DNA of 64,000 nt from Taibaiella koreensis (GTDB lineage: Bacteria > Bacteroidota > Bacteroidia > Chitinophagales > Chitinophagaceae). A model generated the notes under the pieces. It was not told the origin of the DNA and searched no databases. It worked only from the letters and a program-made list of their open reading frames with translations. The translations under genes were made by a program, and so were the position numbers. Of the stretch, positions 18,946 through 31,900 are shown piece after piece. The number at the start of each line of letters is the position of its first letter. Position 1 is the stretch's first letter. The stretch is taken from contig NZ_QVNU01000001.1 in the NCBI RefSeq assembly GCF_003545715.1, forward strand, positions 1,295,962-1,359,961, in the 5' to 3' direction.

Positions 18946-21900
18946 ATGATGGCAACACAGAACCGGTGTGACAATACACCCTTCCCCGACGGCGGACAGA
19001 ACCTGAACGCCCTTTATTTTACCAAGGGGCCAGGCGAAGACTATCCGCGTGTCTACGCGCAGTATAACGACGATCCCTGCTGGGTCCCCTTACCCCTTAC
19101 ATTGCCGGCTTTCCCCGATCTGCAGCAGGTGCGCGATGCGGGCCGCAATATATCCCTGGCTACCGGCAGCTACGAAGATGCGCACTTTTACCTGCGCAGT
19201 GCAGATGGCAATAATATGACTACAGCTTACTTTGCCAATGGCGAAGGCGGTGGCATACAGGCAGGTAATGCTACAGGTTATGCTCCGCTGAACCTGCAGC
19301 CTGACGGCGGATTGCTGACCTATCGCGGTAATGAAGTGGCTACAGAAGCATGGGTCAACAGCCATGCTTTAGCCCGCAACGACACGCCTGTAACGAATTT
19401 CAATACCGTGACTGCAAGCGGTATTTATACTATCTACAGCGGACTGACGGCAATAAGCAATTATCCCAATATCGGCGGCAACAACAACGAGGCCACTGCC
19501 GGCTACCTGGTGGTCTACGGCAATGGTACCAATGCCGTCCAGTTCTTTTACCCCACCAACGAGAGCGCCACGCTCAACAGGGGCGGCGGCCATTGGTATC
19601 GCAGAACGGCTACTGATGTATGGGAATATAAAAACGGGGTGCTCAACATACGGACTCCTGTTGCCCCGGTGCATGCCGACGCGCTCGAGATAACCGGCGA
19701 GTATTTTATATCGGGTTTCCGCAACCAGATCTTGGCCCAGGGTTATCCCGATCCGGGCACCGATATCCCATTAATGCTCACGGTAAGGAAACGCTGGGGC
19801 AATGTTTCCTATAACTATGCGATCAGCCAGGAAGCTGTCTGCCTTCAGGAGTCGCCGGGCAACCTTACCCGTAAGTGGATACGCAGCCGGTTCAACTGGC
19901 ATGGCGGTGTGGCCTGGGACGGCTGGAACGAAGTAGGTCTGCTGCGTGATGTATATACCAAGGCCCAGCTCAATACCGATGGCGCCGGCGGTGCCGTGCA
20001 CTGGAACAATGTGAGCAATAAGCCGGTGATCGTATCGGCAGAGACCGATCCTACCGTACCGGCTCATGTAAAGGGCATTACCCAGGCCAATATCGATAGC
20101 TGGAACGCGAAGGAAAATGCCACGAACAAGAGTGCGGCGACAACACTCGGCACTTCAGATATTTTGTTTCCCACGCAGAATGCAGTCAAGGCTTATGTCG
20201 ATACAGCTATTACGAACAACAACGCAGGCTATATCGCGGTAGGCCAGAAAGGAGTAGCGAATGGCGTAGCCACCCTGGGCAGCAATGGTAAGATACCCGA
20301 TGCCCAGATCCCCGCTATTGCCATCACCAATACGAGTACCGTTGCCTCTGAAGCCGCAATGCTGGCGCTCACAGCCGAGACCGGCGATGTGGCTGTGCGT
20401 ACAGATATCAATAAGAGCTTTATTCTGCAGGCAGTTCCTGCCAGCGCCCTGGCGAATTGGGTGGAACTGCGCAGCCCTACGGTGACCAACAGCGACCAGG
20501 TACCTGAAGGAACAAACAACCTGTATTTTACCAATACACGGGCACGTAATGCCCTTAGTGGCAGCACACCCATCACCTACAATAGCGGGACAGGCCAGAT
20601 CGGTATCAAGCAGGCAGCCAGCGGCACGAACGGCTATTTGTCGGGAGCCGACTGGAATACCTTCAACAGCAAGGAGCCGGCGATCGCCAAGAATACGGCT
20701 TTCAACAAGAACTTCGGAACGGTTTCCGGTACTGTAGCGGAGGGTAACGACAGTCGCATCAATAACGGACAAACCGCTTACGGTTGGGGCAATCATGCTG
20801 CGGCAGGTTACCTGAAGACAGAGACGGATCCAATGTATACTGCCGACGATAAGATCATTGCCAAATACAGGGGACATTACGAAGGCGCCGATGCCAATAC
20901 GCTGACGCAGGGCGGATGGTACGATAATGGCGCGGGTGCGCCCACCGGTACCAATTTTCCGGTTCTGGGCGCGGGCTTTCTTAAGGTTACGCCCTATCGC
21001 GATAGCTCCTTCAGCGCTGTAGAGCAGGAATTCGTACCCGCGGTTTATTTTCAGGGTCACCTGGGCCGCAAGTGGTATCGTACCTCATGGAATGGTGTAT
21101 TTACCGACTGGAAGGAATACCTTTTCAAAGAAGATAATGTGCTTTGCTTTAAAGGCGACCTTCCCGGTGGCGTCGATCTGAACAACTACACCACCACTGG
21201 TATTTATTTTCAGAACAACGATATAAACGCACAATCCGGCGCCAACTATCCCATAGGTTTTGCCGGAAAGCTTGAGGTAACCTCTCCTTATCCCAATTTT
21301 GTTTACCAGGATTACCATAGCTATGCTGATCCGGGGGGAGGCAATAACAGGCGGTTTTGGCGCAGCTATTACAACGGTAGCTGGAGTGCCTGGAAGGAGG
21401 CTATCCAGAGCCTGCAGGCCGCGCGGAACGGCGATGCCAACGTGTGCGATGTAAGCAGCGGCTCGGCATATTATACTGCTGCTATTCAGCTACGGGAAAA
21501 TCAATTTCTCGGCAGCGGTGCGCCGGCCGGGCCCAGGATCGCCTTTCACTGGAGCGGCATTGTCGCTTCCCAGATCAGGATGAGCAATTCCGGGCGTATA
21601 GAAGTGGTCAATAATCCGGGTACGGACCTGGAGCACTTCGCAGCAAAAACAATATCTGCATCGGGTGTATTCCGCTTTGAAGCAAACGGAAACTATATGG
21701 CAGGCGACACTACTGCGCAATTCTACACAGCCGGCAACGCAGCATGGCCCATAAAAGCGGGAGGACTTATGGTCTCGGACAGCTACGCCGATAATGCGCC
21801 GGTGAATGGTCTTTTTGTCAAAGGCAATACGCAGCTTCGGGGCGATAAGACGGTGATCGGCCGGCCCATTGATCCCAATGAAGAGATCACGCTGGTACTG

Positions 21901-22932
21901 GGCTATAGCGATACTGCCGGGCAATATGAAAAAGTGAAACTCATCAGCCATCGCCAGGATGGCGCTGCCCGTCAGGACTTCCATATCGCCATCAACAATG
22001 AATACTCATATGCCAGTGCTACTATCGCTGATTCCCGCCTGAAGATCGATGGCGTAACAGGGAATGTTTCCCTGGCCCAGCTCCGCGGTACCGGTACCCG
22101 GATGGTAGTAGCTAACGATGCCGGCGTGCTGAGCGCACAACCTTTACCTGCAGATACCAGTATTTACAATACCAACGGCAGCCTGACCGGCAACCGTCAG
22201 GTTTCGGTGGGGGCAAATGTGCTTGACTTCCAGGCGGCCAACAGCAACAGGATCGCCATTAACGGCGGTAGCGGCCAGGGTGTGACGATCGCCTCACCCA
22301 ATATCATCTCCATCGGAGATGGCAGCACAGGCAATTCCGTGCTGAATGCCTTGAATATCCGCTATGGGGGCTTGGCTTATGCCGGTATTAAAACGGGCAA
22401 TATTACCGCTGCCCGTACCCACCAGCTGCCTGATAGCGACGGTACTTATGTGCTGCGTATTAATGGCGTGCCTGCCGATAGTACAGGCAATGTATCGTTA
22501 CTGGCCAGTGATAACTGGTGGGATCATAACGGCTACCCGGCCAATTGGGTAACGCCGGCTAACACGGACAGTGGCCCGGCCCTGGGTGTCGAAACCGGCG
22601 GTGGCCTGGCCACGCGGGGTATTACCACCCGCGATACGATAAGAGTAGTGAAACCAGAAGACCACACGCTCATTTTCGGTAAAACGGTAAGCCTCGAAAT
22701 GCCCGATCCTGCTGAGTTCCCGTACAGGATGCTCCGGCTCCGTATCAGTAAAGGGGAAAGGATACTGTTCAGCAATCTGAATATCTGCGATATCGGATCC
22801 GGAAGCTCCTTACCTGAATTCGAAGGCTGCGGCGATGACTGTGGTCTTAGCCGGGGCCATACGGTCGATCTTCAATCCATCCGGGACGAAGTTGGCGCCT
22901 GGCGCTGGTTCATCACGGCTATCACGCGTTAG
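18946..22932 (+). CDS. Large tail-fibre-like protein with pyocin-knob repeats
   Basis: 1328 residues rich in Gly, Asn, Thr and Ala, as in phage fibres. At least three repeats of knob type are visible: TASGIYTIYSG...RGGGHWYRRT (about residues 145-230), LTQGGWYDNGAG...GRKWYRTSWNGVFTDWKEY (640-725) and YTTTGIYFQNN...RRFWRSYYNGSWSAWKEA (730-810); a fourth, weaker copy lies at 245-330. Between them are fibre segments (LYFTNTRARNALSG, LSGADWNTFNSKEP). The C-terminus ends with a small Cys-containing domain (EGCGDDCG). No signal peptide is seen. It lies 49 bp before the TcA gene on the same strand and is probably in its operon; a role in target-surface recognition is inference. No capsid or tail-assembly genes surround it, so it is not part of a visible prophage. 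Confidence 0.8.
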   Translation: MMATQNRCDNTPFPDGGQNLNALYFTKGPGEDYPRVYAQYNDDPCWVPLPLTLPAFPDLQQVRDAGRNISLATGSYEDAHFYLRSADGNNMTTAYFANGEGGGIQAGNATGYAPLNLQPDGGLLTYRGNEVATEAWVNSHALARNDTPVTNFNTVTASGIYTIYSGLTAISNYPNIGGNNNEATAGYLVVYGNGTNAVQFFYPTNESATLNRGGGHWYRRTATDVWEYKNGVLNIRTPVAPVHADALEITGEYFISGFRNQILAQGYPDPGTDIPLMLTVRKRWGNVSYNYAISQEAVCLQESPGNLTRKWIRSRFNWHGGVAWDGWNEVGLLRDVYTKAQLNTDGAGGAVHWNNVSNKPVIVSAETDPTVPAHVKGITQANIDSWNAKENATNKSAATTLGTSDILFPTQNAVKAYVDTAITNNNAGYIAVGQKGVANGVATLGSNGKIPDAQIPAIAITNTSTVASEAAMLALTAETGDVAVRTDINKSFILQAVPASALANWVELRSPTVTNSDQVPEGTNNLYFTNTRARNALSGSTPITYNSGTGQIGIKQAASGTNGYLSGADWNTFNSKEPAIAKNTAFNKNFGTVSGTVAEGNDSRINNGQTAYGWGNHAAAGYLKTETDPMYTADDKIIAKYRGHYEGADANTLTQGGWYDNGAGAPTGTNFPVLGAGFLKVTPYRDSSFSAVEQEFVPAVYFQGHLGRKWYRTSWNGVFTDWKEYLFKEDNVLCFKGDLPGGVDLNNYTTTGIYFQNNDINAQSGANYPIGFAGKLEVTSPYPNFVYQDYHSYADPGGGNNRRFWRSYYNGSWSAWKEAIQSLQAARNGDANVCDVSSGSAYYTAAIQLRENQFLGSGAPAGPRIAFHWSGIVASQIRMSNSGRIEVVNNPGTDLEHFAAKTISASGVFRFEANGNYMAGDTTAQFYTAGNAAWPIKAGGLMVSDSYADNAPVNGLFVKGNTQLRGDKTVIGRPIDPNEEITLVLGYSDTAGQYEKVKLISHRQDGAARQDFHIAINNEYSYASATIADSRLKIDGVTGNVSLAQLRGTGTRMVVANDAGVLSAQPLPADTSIYNTNGSLTGNRQVSVGANVLDFQAANSNRIAINGGSGQGVTIASPNIISIGDGSTGNSVLNALNIRYGGLAYAGIKTGNITAARTHQLPDSDGTYVLRINGVPADSTGNVSLLASDNWWDHNGYPANWVTPANTDSGPALGVETGGGLATRGITTRDTIRVVKPEDHTLIFGKTVSLEMPDPAEFPYRMLRLRISKGERILFSNLNICDIGSGSSLPEFEGCGDDCGLSRGHTVDLQSIRDEVGAWRWFITAITR

Positions 22933-22981
22933 CCTGCATAAATACACACTCTATTTGATCACTTTTTAATTTCTATAATCC

Positions 22982-25900
22982 ATGTCATCCTCATTAATGA
23001 AGAAAATCTCTGGTCAGCTTACCGACCAGCAGGGCCGTGCCCTGGATCATATTGCCTATGGGATCACCATAGAGCTCACGACGGCCTTACAATCGGGTTC
23101 CCCCGGCGGCTGGATCGGGTCTGCGGCGATCAATGCCACAGATGCACGCTTCGAGCTATTCACCGCTTACGACCTGAAGGCAAGCGAGCAGGTAAACTAT
23201 CGTATCCTGAACCAGAACAACCTGGTCCAGTCGGGCAGCGCCGGCATTACCAATTTCGCTACGATCATTACGCTTACACCGGAAGCTTATGAGAAAATCA
23301 AAACGCCCGCAGTAGACGGCTATACGACCATCAGCGGTAAGGTCACCCTGGGAGAGGCTGCTATCTGCGCTGTTCCGGTGAATACGGAGGCGATTTCCGT
23401 GCTGGTGATCAAGCCGCATTTCCCCGAGAACCGCATACTGGGTTCCGGCAGGATAGACGCGCTGGGACACTACGAAGTAAAAGTACCCAAAGCCGATATA
23501 CAGGGAAGCAGCGATGGCTGCGGCGAAGCTGCACTTGCGCAGATATACGTCGCGATACGTGCCGACCAAACGGATCTGGCCCGTTCAGGATCAGTAAGCC
23601 CGGAACGTTGCTGCACAGCGATCGATATCCATATCAGCGACAAATCGGTATTTGCCCAGTTCCTCACCGAGCTGGAAGCAAGGCTGAAGGTACTTTCCGA
23701 CAGGACTGGTCTGCAGCCATCAGGGCTGGCCAACGTCAGCGATGAGCAGATCGATCCTTTGGCGGCACAGTCAAGTCTCAAAGGCGAGGAAGTACGGCTG
23801 CTTGTCCATGCAGCATGGATGTCCCAAAACCTCAACCTGGCGCTGGCAAAGCTATACGCCCTTTTTCGGGCCGGTATGGACCATATTGCAGTACTGGCCA
23901 ATATGGGCAGCGACGGCTTGTACGAAGTGCTGAGCCAGGCTGGCGCATGGCATATTATCCCGGCGGTTTCCGGTATCGACGACCTGGTGGCTGTGCTGCT
24001 GGATCAGCGTGGGGAGCTTAAAGGCAAGGAGCTGACCGACAACGGAGATACCCTGCTGTCCCTGTTTACGCTGATCCTTAATAACGGCGAAGATGCGGCT
24101 ACTTTTCTGAAAATATATACAGCAGATCCCGATCTGCCGGCAACGGCAATATGGGACAGGGTGAAGGTCACGCTCGGCGAGACGAAAACCGGCCGTTTGC
24201 AGAAAGGCATACAGGTGCTTGCTATTACCGGTATGCAGCCCGAGCTGACCATCAACCTGCTGACTACTGTAGGAGAAGGTCCCGTAAGCACTTTGAGCTC
24301 GTTGACCACCCAAAACCTCATGGATCGCATTCATCTGGAAAACGACAAGCACCCGGGTAAGGTTTGTATCCCGCTGGCGATTCTGGAGGCCTATGAAGGT
24401 GAAGCCGCAATAGCAGAATATGCGGGCAGGATGCACCAGGTGATCCAGGGTCTCTTCACTTCGGCTGCAATTGGCGACAAGCTGGCGCGGGACAGCGCCT
24501 TTGCCGCAGCTTTGTCCAATGCCCAGGAAGCGATCGCCTTCCTGCAGGCCAATCCCGGTTATGATTTCCGTACAGACAATGTGTGGGACCTACCCACAGA
24601 CGAGAACGGCAATAAAGTGCGGGAAGCCTTAATGCCGGTACAAAACCTGGTGCGCCTTACTGATAATGCGACAGATGCCGTAGTGGCTATGATCAAAGCG
24701 CAGATCCGGTCCTCAGCCGATGTGATCGCTATGGGGCAGGAAGCATTTGCCGAAGCTTACGGTGCCGCTTTCAAAGGCGGCGTTGATGAAGCAGCCTCAG
24801 TATATTCCCGGGCCGTGCACAACAATAAATTGCATATGGAGGCCAAGATGGCGATGAGCAATTCCAGCTATCTTACCAATGTATTCCCGATGCTGGACGA
24901 GCCGGATGATACGGAACAACCGCAGCTTATGGCCCTGGCGGCTGCCGCGCCGGCAGCAGTGCCCGACATGAAGACCTTGTTCGGTAGCCTCGATATGTGC
25001 AACTGTACTGAATGTACTTCTATGTATAGTCCCGGCGCTTATTATACCGATATCCTCAACTTCATGAAAAAGAAGCTGGGCGGTAATCCTTCAACCACAT
25101 TCAAGGAGCTCACCATTAACCGGCGTCCCGATCTGCCGGATATCGATCTTACCTGCAAGAATGCAAATACGCCGCTGCCTTATGTCGACCTTGTAAACGA
25201 GCTGCTGGAGCTGGCGGTACTCCGCTCGGCCAACCTGGGGCCGGCCTTTACTTCTTACCAGACCAGCGGTACGGCAAAGGAACTGGAAGCCTACCCGGAG
25301 CATACCGTGAAGGATCCCGATGGCGTTTATCGTGCGAAAGACAACTACCAGACGGTCTACAACGAGCAGCTTCGCAAGGCAGTCTACCCCAATAACCTGC
25401 CTTTCGACCTGCCGGTCGAGGAGAGCCGTACCTATCTGCAGCACCTGGGCAAGAGCCGTTACGAACTTATGTATCAGCTCCGGCCAAAAGACTATGCCGG
25501 TGATACCAGCCAGGGCAGGATCAACGAGCTGAATGCGCTGGCGGAATGGCTGTCAGTTACACGGAAAGAGGTCGATATTATCACTACTCCATCTACTACC
25601 GACACACCCAAATACTGGGGCTTCGGCACCGCAACCAGCGGCTGGTACGATATGTTGTGCAACGGCGCTCCCGGCGAAGGATTGAACACCGTGCTGACCC
25701 GTAGCAGGATCACGTATAAAGAGATGCTGCAACTACTGGTATGCGATTATATCAATCCTGTTATCACGGTTACCAAACCGCTGCCCGGCGGTGGCAGCGT
25801 TGTAGTGCGTCTGCGCACCATGGAAATCGTAGCAGTAGACGGTGCTTTGCCTACTACCTGCGACCTCACCAGGCTTTTCCTGAAATACAGCAAGACCTAT

Positions 25901-28900
25901 GAAGCGACGCAGCCGCTTGACACCATCGCGGTAAAGACCAATTTTTTTACCAAATGGGTGACCTTTCTGCGCCTGCAACGCGCTACCGGCTGGAGCGCTT
26001 ACCAACTGGACGTCGTGCTGCGCTCCCTGAGTGCTGGTTCGGCCAATCCGGCTGTGCTGGCGCCAATAACAATACCAGTCTTTAAAGCCATAGCTAAGGT
26101 GCACCAGCTATCGGGTTTGCTGAAAGCACCGCCGGAATATATCGTTTCGCTCTGGCAAAGGATCGATACGACACAGTACATCAATTTCAACAGTGATAAC
26201 CAGGACCTGCTGCCGTCTGTATACGACCGAATTTTCCGCAACAAAGCCGTGCTCAATCCGGCAGATCCTAATTTCGGAGACAATGGCGCGTTTACAGGAA
26301 CATATAGCGACAATACGGCTTCCCTCGTCGCTGCGTTGGGTATTGCCGAAGAAGACTTCCTGGCGCTGCTTGCCGACAGGGGCATATTGCCGGCACAAGC
26401 TACTGTTCTCGGTGCATTAAGCCCGGTGTTCGGTTTGACCTTGCTGGCCAAAGGCCTGAACATGCCGGTAAAAGACTTGCTGCAATGGCGTGCCTACTTC
26501 AATATCGCGCCGGTAACAGCGACTAACTTTATGACGCTTGATGAGACAGAAACCTTACTGGCCTATGTCGATCGTTTGAAGAAGATGGCATTCAGCCAGC
26601 CCGAGATCGCTTACCTGATCGCTAATGCTGACTCTGATGCCCTGTTTTCACCAGAGGATGACCTTATCCGCGACTTTTATACCGCTTTGCGATCCGATCT
26701 GCAGCAGTTGAATATCCTGCCTTTCCCAGATGGTATTCCGGCAGATGATGAAGCGGCGTTGGTTGCCAAGCTGGACCACGTGATCCGGCAGCACTTTACC
26801 GAAGCCTTCGCCCTGGACAGCAATGCGGTCGCGCAACTGCTGGATACCCTGATGCTGGGCAGCACGCTGACGCTGGCTGAAGGCTTACGGCTGGGGGCTT
26901 TTGTTGCCTCGGCGGGCACTACCGATCCTGTTACCGGTATCGCCACGCCTGCCATCTCCATATCGAGGACTACCGGTATCAGTGCCTTCAGCTTTGACTT
27001 GCTGTATGAAGCCTACGGGAAGATCGGCAAATCGGCGCTGGTGATCAATCGTCTGAAGATCGCGCCGGAAGAGCTGCAGGCACTGCTGTTATTTGCCGGA
27101 GCGCTTGAGATTACACAAATTGGCGATATGCCGGTTGATGTGCCCGGCCCCGCGCAGATCGCAGACCGGTTGTCCGCTTTTATCCGCCTGAATGAATGGC
27201 TCATGGTACGCGACCGCTTGAAGGTGAACAAGACTGATTTCCCGCAGCTGCTGAAAGATGCGTCCGGCGCTACTTCGGCCGCAGATTTTGCCGGCACGCT
27301 GCAGCGGATCACCAAATGGCCTGATACCGACCTGCAGGCGATCGTGAATACGCTGCAACCTGTATACAATGCCGGAGACTATGGCAAAGCAGCATTGCTG
27401 CTACAAATAGCCGCTGTTATGGAGTCGGCTTCCCTGGTAGGATTGAGCCCTGCGACCCTCCTGAACGCTTCTATACTGGTACCCCTGGTAAGCATGGCCA
27501 ATGCCAAGGCGGTGCGTATGGCAGCCAAGGCCCGTTACAGCGACGACGAATGGGCGAAAGTGGCCAAGCCCCTGCAGGACATTCTGCGTGAGCGGCAGCG
27601 GCAATCGCTGGTCGGTTATATGATCGGCCTTACCAATAGCAGCAACAACTTCCTCTACCGCGACGAGAATGCCTTATACGAGGCATTGCTGATCGATGTG
27701 GAAATGAAGCCTTGTATGAAGACCTCCAGGATCAAACAGGCCATCAGTAGCGCCCAATTGTTCATGGACCGCGTTATCCTCTCCCTGGAACGTTACAACG
27801 GCACTGCTTTGTCCCTGAGCCCCGCCATGGTGGCGCAATGGGAAGGCTGGCGCAAATGGTACCGTATATGGGAAGCCAACCGCAAGATTTTCCTTTATCC
27901 CGAAAACTGGATCGAGCCCGAGCTGCGCGATGATAAAACGCCTTTTTTCAAAGAGCTCGAGACACAGCTCCTGCAAGACGAGGTGACCGACCGTACCGCC
28001 GAAGATGCTTACAGGGCTTACCTGGAGCAGCTGGAGGAAGTATCCCGGCTCGAGCCGGTATCCGCCTTCCATGAGATCAGTCCCAATATCAATGATAAAG
28101 ATACGGTGCATGTGGTGGCCCGTACCTATATGCTGCCGCACCGCTATTACTACCGGAAGCTGGAGTACAATGAATGGACGCCCTGGGAAAAGATGAATAT
28201 CGATATCAAGAGCGACCATGTAGTACCTTATGTATGGGAAGGCAAGCTGTATACGTTCTGGCTCACGTTTACTAAAAAGAATGTTTCAGATGCGGAGAAG
28301 AATGTGATCAAGAGCGACGAGCGTACCCGGCCGGTAAAGACTGTTCCGGACAATAACCCACCAAGGGTAATGGGACGCAACTGGGGCAATGCCCTTGTGA
28401 ACAACGGACTGGTGGCCGATCCTGGCGATGACCGCTATGCCCAATGGGAAGTAAGGCTCAACTGGAGCCAACGCAAAGATGACCGCTGGCTGCCCGCAGA
28501 AGTGGCCAAAGAAGTGATGATGCTGGCGATCAACAAGCTTCACATTTCCGATATGGCACTGAATACTTATACGGCCAATACAAACAATGCGCGCACGATC
28601 ATGAGCTTCCTTACCGAGAACGGCGATGTGAAAATTGACGAGCTGTTCCGGAACCGGATCCATATGATCATACGTCCCGATGTGAAGGCTTATGGTCTCA
28701 CCTTCAACCTGTCGCTGCCGCCCGGCATCGATGAAAATGGTATCGGTCTGCATACTTTCCTATGGAAAGATCCGAGCAAAGACCCTGTTATATTGCGCGA
28801 CGATATTGAGCCCGATACCATAATCGCGCCAGCAAATACCCGCATTAATAAGATGAAGCTGGTGGAAGATCCCTTGTCCAATGGCAAGGTAATGGTCGAC

Positions 28901-31900
28901 AAGCTGCAGATCGCTCCTGCGGTTCCCTATGGCTATTATTCGTTCTCAACCAATATTCACTACGCCCCTTTCGCAAGGCCTATCCGGAAAAGCTCTGCGG
29001 CGATACTCAACAATACGCCGAAGGGACGATTCAAGCTGACGGCGCCGGCTGCCAACGACAGCTATGAACGCTTCAGTGTGCTGGAACCCCTGCAGGAACG
29101 CTTCTTCTTTGAAGATGATAAGAATACTTATTATGTACAAAAAGAGAAAGGAACGATCGGCTCCGCTACTACGGTGCTCACAGCTGTAAAGAAACAGAAC
29201 AGCGTCCTGCTGGACGATTCGAAAATGTTGACGGCCACTTTCTATAAGAAGAACCCATGGATGACTGAGATTACTTCCGGTGCGGTGCAGTTGATGGCTG
29301 CCACGGCGACATCAGGACCGCAGCTGTTCTCGAAGGACCTGAGCCTGGGTAATCCGATTACAACCTATACCCAGCAATACCGTTTTCAAACCTTCTACCA
29401 TGCGCAGATCACCGATTTTTTCAGGGTCTTCAACAAGAGTGGCATACCCGGGCTGCTGCAGCTGAGCAACCAGCGGCAGGAAGACTATATGGCCTTTTCG
29501 GGTACCTATCAGCCTACCAGCCTGGTGCATAGCCTTTATCCTACAGATAAGGTGCAGTTTGGCTTCGACGAAGCGTATGGCCGTTACAACTGGGAGCTGT
29601 TCTTCCATGCGCCGATGCTCGTGGCACAGCGCCTCAGCGAGAACCAGCAGTTTGAGGAAGCCCGTAAATGGTACCACTATGTTTTCGATCCTACCAGCAA
29701 CCGGGACGGTATGACCGGTGCGGTTACCGGCGAGAAGAAGCGTTTCTGGAAGTTCTATCCTTTCTATAAGGCCGCCCAGGGTACCATCCTGACACTGGAA
29801 GACCTCGTGCTGCAGATACATAACGGCGTGGGCGAGGCCTTACAACAGGTAGACAAATGGGAAGCCAACCCCTTCAAGCCGCATGTGATTGCCCGTATGC
29901 GTGTGCTGGCTTATATGAAGAACGTATTGATGAAGTATCTCGATAACCTGATCGCCTGGGCTGACCAGTTGTTTGGCCGCGATACCATCGAGTCGATCAA
30001 CGAAGCGACCCAGCTGTACGTTCTAGCCGCGCAGCTATTGGGCAAACGTCCGCAGGACATCCCGGCCAGGGCTAAAGTGGAGAGCCATACTTTCGAAGAG
30101 CTGGACGGCGCCGGCCTCGACGCCTTGTCCAATGCTATGGTGCCCATTGAATCTTATTTCGCACCCAACGATGGCCCGCTGCCCCAGCAGGGAACCAAAG
30201 ACGATCATACATTGAGCATCGCCATGTTCTATTTCTGTCTGCCCAAGAACGATAAGCTGCTGGGTTATTGGGATACTGTGGCCGATCGCCTGTTCAAGAT
30301 CAGGAATTGTATGAACATCGATGGCAGCGTGAGAGAGCTGGCTTTATACGAACCACCCATCGACCCGGCTCTGCTGGTAAGAGCCGCTGCAAAAGGGATC
30401 AGCATCGATACGGTGCTCAACAGCCTTTCGGCCAGCAGCCTCTCCGTCTATCGTTTCAGCTATGTGCTGCAAAAAGCCAATGAATTCAGCAACGATGTGA
30501 AAAGCCTTGGCGGCGCCCTGCTATCGGCTATTGAGAAGAAAGATGCAGAGCAGCTGGCGCTCATCCGTTCGGGGCAGGAACGGCAGGTATTGCAGCAAAC
30601 GCGGTACATTAAGGAAGTGCAGGTACAGGAAGCCACGGCTAACCTGGAGTCGGCGAGACGCTCGCGTGAAAACGCCCAGGCGCGCCAGCAATACTATGCC
30701 AGCCGCGTGTTTATGAATGCCGGCGAGGCACAGCACCTGCAATCGGTGCAGACGGGTATGATCCTGCAGGCGGTGCAGGGCGGCTTACAGGCTACTTCCA
30801 GCGCACTGGCCCTCATCCCGCAGTTTCACGGCCAGGCGGCCATGGCCGTAGGCGCGAGCTTCGGCGGACAACAGCTGTCGACAGCGCTTAATGCCATCAG
30901 CGCCGGTATCGGTATCGCCGCCGCGATCAACAGCGGCAGGGGCAGCATGTCGCTTACCCGCGCCGGCTACGAGCGCCGTATGGACGACTGGCAGTTCCAG
31001 GCTTCCACGGCAGCGAAGGAAATGGAGCAGCTGGATCAACAGATACTGGCGGCAGAGATCAGGCTGGATATCGCAAACCGGGAGCTGGTCAACCACGATC
31101 TCCAGATCAGCAACAACGAAGAAACGGATGCCTATATGCGCAGCAAGTTCAGCAATGTGGCGCTGTATAGCTGGATGATCGGGCAAATCGCCACCACCTA
31201 TTTCCAAAGCTACCAATTGGCATTTGATATGGCCAAAAAAGCGGAAGCCTGTATGGACCTCGAATTGCCTCTGGTGCAGAAACCCGCGGCCGGCTTTATC
31301 GGCTTTGCCTATTGGGACAGTCTGCGCAAGGGATTGCAAAGCGGTGAAAAGCTACAGGCCGATCTCCGCAAGATGGAAGCGGCTTATATGGACAACAACA
31401 AGCGCGAGCTGGAGCTGACCAAGAACATTTCCCTGGCGCTTACCGATCCGGCCGCGTTGCTGGATCTGCGTACCAAAGGATCCTGTGTGATCAGCCTGCC
31501 CGAGGCGCTGTTTGACCTCGATTATCCCGGCCATTACCTGCGCCGCATCAAATCGGTAAGCCTGTCGCTGCCCTGTATCGCCGGCCCTTATACCACGGTG
31601 GCTGCTACGCTGACGCTGACGAAGCACCTGGTGCGCAAAAGCGATAGCAGCGCTGTAAACCCTGTAACGGAGAACATCAGGCTGCAGCCCATCGCTACCA
31701 GCAACGGGCAAAATGACGGCGGCGTATTCGAGCTCAATTTCAGGGACGAGCGTTATCTGCCTTTCGAAGGCCGTGGCGCTGTGAGCGAATGGGAGCTGCG
31801 TCTTGCCGATGAAGACCAGGTACGGCTGTTTGACTTCGAAACCATTTCGGATGTGATCATGCACCTGCGCTATACCGCGCGCGAAGGCAAGGCCGCCTAC

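Noticed and set aside
18946..22932. Prophage or tailocin because of the tail-fibre gene
   Set aside because: No sheath, tube, baseplate, capsid, terminase or integrase gene is in the window; the neighbours are Tc subunits.
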